Origin: Parvularia atlantis
Lineage: Eukaryota; Opisthokonta; Rotosphaerida
DNA: 14,048 nucleotides
Assembly (NCBI GenBank): GCA_943704415.1
Contig: CALSCO010000027.1
Coordinates: 1 to 14,048, forward strand
Direction of reading: 5' to 3'
The position numbers and the translations under genes were made by a program. Shown in pieces: positions 1 to 7,365 of this stretch; the stretch's first letter is position 1, and each line of letters begins with the position of its first letter. The notes beneath the pieces are model-generated. The model saw only the letters and a list, made by a program, of their open reading frames with translations, was not told where the DNA came from and did no database searches.

Positions 1-53
1 GGGGGGGGACGTGCGCGCGCACACGGGGAGGGTCATGCTGAGCGCCACGGCAG

Positions 54-449
54 GGGTACCACGGCTGCGCGGTCGGGAAAGGCAAGCAGCAGGCCCGCAC
101 CGAGATTGAGAAGACGCAGTTTGGCGAGCTGACGTGCCGGCAGGCGATCAAGGAGGTCGCGCGCATGTGCGTCGGCCGCGCAGCGCTGTCTACCCGCGGT
201 GCGCTCACGCCCGCGCGGCGCAGCATCCATGCGGTGCACGACGAGACCAAGGACAAGGCGTTTGAGCTCGAGCTGAGCTGGGTCTGCGAGGAGGTCAGTG
301 CGCACGTTTACAGGCACAAACAACTGCGGACACTGACGGCCACGCCCGCGCAGTCCAAGGGCAAGCACCAGATGGTCCCGCGCGAGCTCGCGACCGAGGC
401 CGAGGCCGAGGCCATGCGCGCACTAGAGGCCGCCGAGATGGCCGAGTGA
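54..449 (+). CDS. PSMA3: Proteasome subunit alpha type-3 (20S core alpha7), C-terminal part
   Basis: This is the 3' part of a 20S proteasome alpha-ring subunit (yeast Pre10, human PSMA3). Alpha-ring subunits form the gated outer ring of the core particle in cytosol and nucleus. Visible exons are 54-166, 224-293 and 354-449, ending at TGA 447-449. Introns 167-223 and 294-353 start GTGCGT and GTCAGT, end CAG, and hold CTCAC or CTGAC branch sequences. The joined protein reads [17 protein letters not shown], then [12 protein letters not shown] and [11 protein letters not shown], the last being a hallmark of this subunit, then [11 protein letters not shown]. The tail EAAEMAE is shorter and less acidic than the animal one. 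An acceptor CAG at 51-53 implies a further upstream exon. The contig starts with a run of eight G before reaching it clearly, so the 5' part is missing. Confidence 0.93.
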   Translation, partial: GYHGCAVGKGKQQARTEIEKTQFGELTCRQAIKEVARMCVGRAALSTRGALTPARRSIHAVHDETKDKAFELELSWVCEEVSAHVYRHKQLRTLTATPAQSKGKHQMVPRELATEAEAEAMRALEAAEMAE

Positions 450-550
450 GCGGCCGCGTGGGGGACGGCAACGGGGCGCGGTGTGTTTGTGCGGTCCAGA
501 ACGTCTGCCGTTGGCAAGCACACTCGCTCTGCCGCTGCCCGTGTGCGCCA

Positions 551-605
551 CTCTGGCACGAGCGGCTCTGGCACGAGCGGCTCTGGCACGACCGGCTCTG
601 GCGAT
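551..605 (+). repeat. 15-bp tandem repeat, three and a half copies
   Basis: The unit CTCTGGCACGAGCGG occurs at 551-565 and 566-580, then with one change at 581-595, followed by a partial copy from 596. It lies about 100 bp after the PSMA3 stop, probably in its 3' UTR or flank. I see no function for it. Confidence 0.85.
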
Positions 606-1036
606 GGCGCTCGCCGCGCTCGCTCTGCCGAACGCCGGGCTCAGGTGACCAAGGTCGAATGAAATGCCGCAGGAGCACAGCGAGCGAGATCTCATTGGCC
701 CGGAGCCCCGCAATAACACAGCTGCCTCCTGCACTTTCGCACGCTCCCCCCGTTTCGCACTCATATGCCGTCCGTGCTGACCGCGTGGTGCTTGCCGTGC
801 GCCGTGCGCTTCTTGCCGCGGTGCTGGGCGCGGCGACGCCGTGTGAAGTGCGCGGTGTCGCGCCAAGCCAAGGATACTTTGAATGGTTGCCCGGGAGCCC
901 GCCCCTGCAGCGTCGCACGGTCACACACCCCGCCCGCGCGCCCCTTTGCGCACTGCGCCTTGCCGTGTGCGCCTCGTGTGCCCGTGTCATGCGCGCCGTG
1001 TCGTGCGTGCCGCACGCGCGGCCGCCACGACTCGCC

Positions 1037-1124
1037 CTGTTTCTCGTGCCGCTTCCTCCCCTGCGACGTGTCTCTCTCGTCCGTGTTGCCGCTGCTTTGT
1101 CGTCGTCCGTCTCTCTCGCCGTCG
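1037..1124 (+). promoter_or_regulatory. Pyrimidine-rich run upstream of the PAS/GATA start
   Basis: The sense strand is strongly enriched in C and T here, with repeated TCTCTC and CGTCGTC blocks, ending about 70 bp before the proposed ATG. Such CT-rich runs commonly precede transcription or translation starts in fungal genes. A matching pyrimidine run on the minus strand precedes the Cys-rich gene near 7201-7262. The regulatory role is inferred from composition and position only. Confidence 0.35.
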
Positions 1125-1193
1125 CGCTGACGCTCGTCGTCGTCTCGATCACATCAGGCGCGCGGCACATCCCGCCCCACATCCCGCATCCCG

Positions 1194-4024
1194 ATGCTCG
1201 CCGACGGCGACGACGACGACGGCGACGACGGCGGGTCGCCCGAGCTGCGCGCCTTCGCGGCTGTCGGCGCCATCGACCCGGCCGTCGCGCTGCTGCAGCA
1301 GCATCTGCGCGCGAGCGCCGCGTCGCCGCGCGGCACGAGGCGCGTTCGGCCGACCGCCTTGCTCCCCCGACGCGTTGCTCATGTCGCCCCGCAATCTGCA
1401 GCGCCCCGATCGCCGCCGACCCCGACGCCGCCACCGTCGTCGCGTCGCTCGCGTACGGCGTGCTCGACGTGCGCGGCCCCGCGCCGCTCGTGCCCGGGCT
1501 CGACGGCGCGCTCGCGATCGGCCTTAACCTGCGCGTGCGTCGCCCCGCGCTTGCCTTGATTGCTCTCACAGGAGCTCATGTGAGCACCGGCGCGGTCGCA
1601 GAGCTTGACGCATCCGAGCGACTGGGAGCGCTTCGAGCCGGCCGTGCGCGCGAGCGTCATGACCGAGCTGCGCATGCGCCTCGCCGGTGCGGCGCGCGTC
1701 CGTGCCCGTGTGCTCTTGCTGACGATCGCGCGCGCAGACGTGAACGGCACGTACACATGGCGCAGCGTCGCCGTGCGGCGCGTGCCGGCCGTGTCGGGCT
1801 ACCCGGGCGGCACGCAGACCGTGCTGGAGCTGGTGCGGCGCGCGCGAACTGGAGCGTGCGGGCGGCTGCTCAGCGCCTTCCGCCGAGCAGACGATGCGCC
1901 CGCTCCGAGGCGCCCCGCCCGCGCACCTGGCGATGCAGACACAGACGCGCGACCTTGCGCTCAACTGCTACGAGGAGAGCGAGCGCGGCGGGTTCACGGC
2001 CGTGGTCGATCAGCACCTGCACTTCACCTTCGTCTCGCCCGCGTGCTTCATCCACACGCTCTTCTCGCCCTACGAGCTCCTGCACCGCACCGCCGACGAG
2101 ATCTTCCTCGGCATGACGCCGTCAGCGCTCGACGTGCGTACCGCGTTCGCGCATCGTGACTTGCGTCGGCGCTGAGCACGCGTGTGTACAGGAGTGGCGC
2201 AGCGAGGCGCTCGCATTCGCGATGCCTGTGCAGGCCACGGTCATGCTCCAACGCAAGGACGGCGACGTGCTCGCGTGCAAGCTCGTCTCTGAGCGGCGCA
2301 TGCAGTCACAGGCCTCCGCGATCATGTTTCTGCAGGTGGTGCCGTGCCACCCAACCGCTCGCTCGCATTGACCACCCGCCTCAGATCTTCGTCCGCGTTT
2401 TCGACCCCACCGTGCAAGCCAGCGCGACGGTGCGGCGGTCCGCACGCCCTGCTGTGTGCTCACAACCTTTTTGCATGCAGCCCGTTGCCCCGCCACCACC
2501 GCAGCAGCTGCATCAGGCCAGCCCGAGCGACATTGTAGACACGCCCTCGTCCGCGTCGTCCTCGCTCGCGACATTCTCGGACCCGGCCGACACGCCGCTG
2601 GTGCCGCCGTCCGAAGTGCTGTCGTGGCCGACGACCGAGACGCTCTCGTGGCCGCCGCCGAGCGACATGGGCGCGCTCGACGATTACTTTGGCGACGACG
2701 CCATGACGCAGAGCGACCTGCAGCAGCTCGACATGTCGGTGCGCGTCGCTGCTGTCGTCGCTGCGCCGCACGCTGACCGGCGGTCCAGGCGTCCGTGCAG
2801 CCGACACAGATCTCGCCCGCGTTCCCTGCACGCCGGCACACGACGATAAGCGAACGTGACCTTGTGAAAGGGCCAGCCCAGCGCACGCGCCCCGCCAGCG
2901 CCGACAGCCCGCGTGCGCCGCGCCGCATCAGGGTGTGCCTCGCTGCGGCTCTGCGTCATGTCGCTGATGACGCACACTCGCCACCAGCACCCGCAAGAGG
3001 TTGCGTGGCCGTACGCATCCGTTCACGCCGGGCGCATGTGCAAGGCGTGCGGCGCGACGACAACGCCTGAGTGGCGCCGCGGACCGACGGGTCCCGGGAC
3101 GCTGTGCAACGCGTGCGGCCTCAAGTACGTCAAGCATGTGCGTGAGTCACGCAGGTGCGTCTGCTGCGCGCCCCGCGATGCGCGCGCGAAGCTCATGCGC
3201 GCTCGGCCGCAGCATGAGCCCGCTGGTCGCCAAGGACGAGGGCATGTTGCTGCTCGGTGTGCAGGCTGCACACGGCACGCGTGACTGCAGCTGATGCGCG
3301 GCGCACGAGCAGAGCACGCCATCCGCACCCAGCACGCCATTAGCATCGACGAGGATACCATCGGGCCGGTCCGGTCGAGCCCGAGGGCGCATCACCCGCA
3401 CATGCGGTGAGGCTACTTGCTCGTCTGCCTGCAGCACCGCTAACCCGGCGGCGCAGACGGCTCAGCATGGACCAGAACGACTCTTCCAGCGCCGCGCGCG
3501 CCGGTGCACCGTTCTCGTGGAACCTTCCGCAGTATCAACCTGTGCCACCGCCACTGGCCATGCAGGCATTGCTCTCGCCACGCGCGAGCCGATCGCCGCA
3601 CGGCACCGCGTTTGCGCAAGGGCACACGCCGCAGCCGCTGCTATCCTCGACGTACGACTACGGCTTCCCGTACCAGCTGCAGCATCAGCAGCCCGCTTCC
3701 CAGCCGCAGCCGCAGCAGGAGCATCTGGCCCAGCAGCAGGCACTCTACCAGCAGCAACAGCAGCAGCAGGCGCAGTACCAGCAGCAAGCCGCGCCCACCA
3801 TCGCAATGCGCCGCCCCCCGCGGCCGCGTCAGCCAGCCGTCGCGGTCGAGCAGCATCCGCCGACGGCGCGTCCGGCACCGCCCGTTAGCGCGCCGCTGCG
3901 CATGCACTGGATCGACACCGACCACCAGCGCTCGCACTCCGAGAACGACCTGGGCCTCGCGCGGGTCCACGCCTCTGCCGCGCCCGCCGGCCCGCAAATG
4001 CCCGCCGCGTTCCGCCCGCTCTAG
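1194..4024 (+). CDS. White-collar-like transcription factor: two PAS-like regions, GATA finger, Gln-rich tail
   Basis: This is a predicted nuclear DNA-binding regulator of 715 aa. Exons: 1194-1321, 1402-1534, 1602-1686, 1738-1832, 1891-2133, 2192-2335, 2385-2429, 2481-2738, 2789-2932, 2988-3154, 3213-3256, 3313-3406, 3457-4024 (2148 nt, in frame throughout). The first PAS-like region (about residues 43-147) ends with a THPSDWERF and GTYTWRSVAVRRVP pattern. The second (about 148-290) contains FTAVVDQHLHFTFVSP and later VMLQRKDGDVLACKLV. An acidic Ser/Pro-rich linker follows. The finger is CKAC at 443-446, X18, then CNAC at 465-468, with TPEWRRGPTGPGTLCNACG: the X18 type of fungal white-collar proteins and plant GATA factors. 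The tail is Gln-rich. No LOV flavin motif (NCRFLQ-like) is present, so direct photoreception is unlikely. The ATG and first intron (donor GTCGCC) are the weakest parts of the model. Confidence 0.82.
3674..3787 (+). repeat. CAG/CAA-rich tract encoding poly-Gln region
   Basis: Within the last exon of the PAS/GATA gene, CAG and CAA codons dominate, including a pure run of seven Gln codons near 3751-3771. Gln-rich segments are common in activation domains. The codon repeats are also likely to vary in length between strains. Confidence 0.85.
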
Positions 4025-4077
4025 CTTCCCCGCTCCCCTACCTCTGTCTTGTACTCTCACCACCCCAAAAAGTCTCC
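4025..4077. other. 53-bp gap between two convergent genes
   Basis: The PAS/GATA gene stops at 4024 and POP4, on the other strand, stops at 4078. No AATAAA-type signal is visible on either strand. The 3' untranslated regions must be tiny or must overlap the opposite gene. Confidence 0.8.
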
Positions 4078-5076
4078 TCACAGGTCGATGGTCGGCTTCA
4101 TCTTGAACTTGCGCGCCGTGCGCTCGGCCGAGCGGCACACGAGCTGGTTGCCGTACAGCCTGCGTGCGCCCCCGATCAGGCGCGCGCGTCCGTACACCGC
4201 ACACGCGAACGCGGACGCACGTGACGGTGTGCGCGCCGACCTTCATTTCAAAGACCGAGCCGCGCTTTGGGATCTCTGCGAGGCGCGCCGCGCTGAGCGA
4301 CCCAGCAACGAGCCGCATGCGAGCCGTGCAGGAGCCGCGCCTTTCAGCGCGTCGGCGGGCGTGATCAAGCAGAGCATGTTGGCCGTCTCGCGCACGAGGA
4401 TGCCGCTCACGCCGACGTACGACGGGCAGCGCGACCGCGCGACTGCGCCGCCACGTCAGCCAGCGCCCGTCGTCACGGTCGCACTCGCAGCAGCAGCGGC
4501 AGCAGCAGCGGCGTACCGCTCACGATCGCGCCGTGCCAATCGGCCTTCGACATCTTGCTCTGCACGGCGCCGTCGCTCCGGTCCGCGCCCAGCAGCTGCG
4601 CCACGTACTGCGTCCAGAGCTCGTGCAGCGGCAGGAACAGCCGGTACCTTCGACGTCCGCCGCGATGTCAGCCCGCGTCGCTCGCGAACGAAGGGAGACG
4701 CGCCGTACTTGTGCTTGTCGCGGGGCACGTCAAAGAGCCCGCTCGCGCGCCGCTCGCGCGCGTTCATCCGCCCCACAACGCGCCGGCGCTGCCCGCCGCC
4801 CACAGCGCCGTCGCCCGCATCGGCGCGCCGGCGCGGCGGGTTGTCGAGATGCACCGTGCGCCCGGCCACGCGCTCGCCGTACACGTCGCCGCGGCGCGTG
4901 GCGGCCGCCCGCACGAGCGCGCGCACGGCCTCGTCCGCCGGCGCCGCATCGGGCGTGGCGGGCGCGGCGGACGCCGGCGGCAGCGGCGCGTACAGCGCTT
5001 GCGCCGGGGGCACGGCCGTGGGCACGAGCGATGCGGCCGCGCGGCGACCTGTGCAGACACTGCGGTGGCGGCCCAT
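4078..5076 (-). CDS. POP4: Ribonuclease P/MRP protein subunit POP4 (Rpp29)
   Basis: POP4/Rpp29 is a conserved subunit of nuclear RNase P and RNase MRP, which process tRNA 5' ends and pre-rRNA. Exons on the minus strand: 5076-4709, 4647-4517, 4442-4341, 4275-4221, 4159-4078 (738 nt, 245 aa). Family landmarks occur in order: TVHLDNP, ARERRASGLFDVP, LFLPLHELWTQYV, KADWHGAIVSVARSRCPSYV followed by GVSGILVRETANMLCLITP, IPKRGSVFEM, LYGNQLVCRSAERTARKFK and the terminal KMKPTIDL. These cover the Sm-like fold that binds the catalytic RNA. The intron at 4340-4276 needs a GC donor. The intron at 4516-4443 holds CAG/CTG repeats. ATG 5076 is the first in-frame ATG before the homology. It lies 81 bp after the stop of the upstream tandem gene. 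Confidence 0.93.
4276..4340 (-). other. GC-AG intron in POP4
   Basis: Splicing AAAG at 4341 to the exon starting 4275 gives the protein join ADALK-EIPKRG, which fits the POP4 family without gap. The intron then begins GCGCGG and ends CGCAG (65 nt), with CTCAG as possible branch site. No GT donor in this interval gives both the right frame and a normal intron length. Confidence 0.75.
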
Positions 5077-5157
5077 CTGAATCTGACTCGGAGACCGTCG
5101 AGAGACCACAGCACAAGACACGGAGCGCACAGCGGGTGCGGGGCGGGGCAAAGGCGC

Positions 5158-7065
5158 CTAGCGCGTCGCCTGGCGAAGTGCGCGCGCCTTGAGCTCGAGG
5201 AACTTGGCACTGGGGCCGCGGCGGCGGTTGAAAGACGTGCAGACGAGGTTGTTGTTGTCGTCGATGTCACAAAACGACGTCGAGGTGTCGCACGCCGTAT
5301 TGCAGTCGCCGCAGGTCGCGTCGGAGAAGATAAAGCTCTCGCAGCCGTCACTGCGCAGGTCGTTGTTGCAGTCGAGGTAGCCATCGAGGCACGTGCCCTC
5401 GCACTCGCCGTTCGCGCACTCGTTCGTCCCCAGGCCATTCGCTGAGCACGCGCTGCCACAACTGCCGCAGTTGGCCAGGCTCTCGCCAAGGGCCGACTCG
5501 CACCCGTTGCCGAGGTCATTGTCGCAGTTGCCGAAGCCGTCCGCGCACGGCTCGCCGCACGACCCGCCACTGCAAGTGGTGAGGGCGATGGTGTTGCAGC
5601 TGTTACCGCAGCTGCCGCAGTTGCCCACGTCGCTGTCGGTCTCGGTCTCGCAGCCGTTGCCCTGTAGGTCGCCGTCGCAGTTTCTGGTGCCGGGGCTGCA
5701 CGTGCCCTCGCATGAGCCGCTGTTGCACGCGCCGTCCAAGAGGTTGTTTTGGCTGCACTCGATGCCACAGCCGCCGCAGTTGCTGAGGTCGTTGTTGATG
5801 TCGGTCTCGCAGCCGTCGTCGCGCAGGCCGTTCACACAGTCGGCGAAGCCGCCCTCGCACGTGCCCGTGCACACGCCGTCGTTGCACGTCGGGCTGACGT
5901 TGTTGGACGAGCACGAGTCGAAGCAGGCGCCGCAGTTGTTGATGTCTCCGGCGATGTTGGTCTCGCAGCCGTCCGTCAGCTTGTCGCTGTTGCAGTCGTC
6001 GGCACCGTCGTCGCAGATGCCGTCGCAAAGGCCGCCGCCACAGGTCGGCGTAGTGATGCCCTCGCTCGAGCAGACCGAGTTGCACCCGCCGCAGTTGTTC
6101 GGGTCGTTCTCCGTGTCAGCAGCGCTGCAGCTGTACGCGTGCGACCAGGTCAGCCGCGCGCGTCACAAGCACGCACACGCACATCTGGGCGCAGTTGAAG
6201 AAGCACTCGTCGAACGTGTCCGAGTACAGGAACGACGTCGAGACGTCGGTGAACGAGCCGATCGAACAGAAGCTCTTCTGGCACGCCGTCGGGGGCTCGC
6301 CACTGCGGTCCTGCGCGAGCGGCACGGCCACGCCGCGAGTGGTGCACGCGTACTCGGCGTCGTCGATCGCGATCACGCGCCACGCCGCGGCGATGCTGGG
6401 CTCGGACGCGCGCTTGAGCGTGTTGAATGAGTAGAGCGTGTCCTGCGAGAGCGCGGGAGTTTTCTTGCGCTTAGCGCCCAGCGAGCAGCCGCGCTAGCAC
6501 GCACCACACGATCGTTGACGTTCTTGTACAGCACGGCTGGGAAGCTGACAAAGGGCCCGACGACGACCGGAAAGCCAAGCTGGTTGAAGCCGGCGTCGAA
6601 CGCGTAGCAGGCTTCGGCAAACAGGCAGATGCCGTTGAGGTCCACCGCGTAGGCGGCTGCGCGTGCGAGCGAGATCATGAGCGCCCTTATTGGGACCGCA
6701 CAACGCCGCCGCACTGCTCGTCTTGACATCGCAGTTGACGGTGGCGGCGCACAGGCCGCCCATGGCGAGGCCGCGGAACTGGCAGCACAGGTCGACGCCG
6801 CCAGGCGAGATGAGGTAGCCGACGGTCAGCGGGTTCGCGCCGTTGAATACGAAGCAGTTCTGCACGGCGGCGCAGCCTCAGCCGCTGTCCTCTGAAGCGG
6901 ACTAAGCAAGCAGCGTACCGGCTCTGCAGGGACGGGGTCGGTCAGGATTGCGCCCGCCGCGAGGTTCTCGGCTGGGTCCGAGTAGATCGTCGAGCCGGCA
7001 GCGTGCGCGCCGACGGCGCCGGCGACGGCCGCGAGGGCGAGCAAGGCGACCGCGCGTGGCTGCAT
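5158..7065 (-). CDS. Secreted Cys-rich repeat protein (myxobacterial-type DGCET/NCGxCG repeats)
   Basis: The product is a predicted extracellular 558-aa protein of unknown function. Exons on the minus strand: 7065-6919, 6859-6715, 6656-6505, 6442-6183, 6130-5158 (1677 nt, in frame). It starts with a clear signal peptide (MQPRAVALLALAAVAGAVG, cleavage likely after AHA). About 200 residues of a Cys-containing region that I do not recognise follow. The last exon encodes six Cys-rich repeats built on NCGxCGxxC, a spacer, DCNxD and DGCET. Such repeats are well known in exported proteins of myxobacteria and also resemble the Stig1 Cys pattern. A basic tail (FNRRRGPSAKFLELKARAL) ends the protein; no GPI or membrane anchor is visible. 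The four short introns match those of its neighbours, so it is a resident gene and not bacterial contamination. Its role may be in cell wall or surface, but that is a guess. Confidence 0.85.
5300..6130 (-). repeat. Six coding repeats of about 156 bp in the Cys-rich gene
   Basis: The word GCCGCAGTTG (plus strand; Asn-Cys-Gly on the coding strand) recurs at 5464, 5614, 5773, 5929 and 6088. A degenerate copy lies at about 5308. Spacings are 150-159 bp, always a multiple of three. The repeats vary in the spacer and at the DNA level, so they are not a recent perfect duplication. They are coding repeats, not a CRISPR array. Confidence 0.9.
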
Positions 7066-7365
7066 CGTGCCTGTGCGCGGCGTTGCCGGTCTGCCGTTAG
7101 CGCTTCATTTTCTCCTCCATTCGCCTCCACGACGCGCTAGCACGAAAAGGACGCGGCTAGACCCACTTCACCAGCCCGCCCGCACCACGGAGCGGTACTG
7201 AGGTGGGGGAGGAGGGCGCGAGGTGCGGCAGCGAGGGCAGGCGGAGACAGGGGGGAGCGGCAGGGCGACACGTGCCCGGTCGGGTGAAAGGACGCCTGAT
7301 TGGGCCCCTCAACTGAAACTAGCGTCACCGTCCAAATGCGGATGCACCTCCACCGCCGCGCCCTC
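7066..7365. other. 300-bp intergenic region with pyrimidine-rich run (minus strand)
   Basis: This separates the TTC38 stop (7366) from the ATG of the Cys-rich gene (7065), both on the minus strand. It should hold the TTC38 3' UTR and the Cys-rich promoter. At about 7201-7262 the plus strand is almost all purine with many G runs, so the sense strand is C/T-rich, as seen upstream of the PAS/GATA gene. No coding region or RNA gene is supported. Confidence 0.55.

Larger units (their letters stand above)
450..1193. other. Gene-free stretch between PSMA3 and the PAS/GATA gene
   Basis: This 744-bp stretch is the longest without a convincing gene. It holds the PSMA3 3' flank and presumably the promoter and 5' UTR of the next gene. 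Long open frames run through it on both strands, but they are low-complexity Arg/Ala/Ser-rich products of high GC and resemble no family I know. One inverted CCAAT (ATTGG at 694-698) is the only recognisable promoter-type word, and it could be chance. I see no TATA box, tRNA or rRNA. Confidence 0.6.

Noticed and set aside
1-8. Poly-G run at the contig start as a two-colour sequencing artefact
   Set aside because: Such artefacts occur at read 3' ends, which at this position would give poly-C on the plus strand. The run may be genuine or a low-quality edge; I could not decide.
446-2116. A 556-codon open frame on the plus strand, and a 424-codon one on the minus strand at 295-1569
   Set aside because: Both are Arg/Ala/Ser-rich low-complexity translations typical of GC-rich DNA without stops. 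Only a short piece of the plus-strand frame (1402-1534) is used, as one exon of the PAS/GATA gene.
2051-2132. A LOV-type flavin-binding site in the PAS regions
   Set aside because: No NCRFLQ-like motif is present in any joined exon; the only NCY (ALNCYEES) lacks the surrounding consensus.
3257-3294. A stop codon (TGA 3292-3294) ending the PAS/GATA gene soon after the zinc finger
   Set aside because: An intron 3257-3312 (56 nt, CTGAT branch) restores the frame, and a further intron with CTAAC leads into the Gln-rich exon ending at 4024. The total length then closes in frame. The short form remains possible as an isoform.
4049-5080. A long plus-strand open frame opposite POP4
   Set aside because: It is the antisense shadow of POP4, whose spliced minus-strand frames match the family throughout.
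5158-6130. The repeat block as bacterial contamination or a CRISPR array
   Set aside because: The repeats are coding, degenerate and in frame. The same gene continues through four introns identical in style to those of neighbouring eukaryotic genes.
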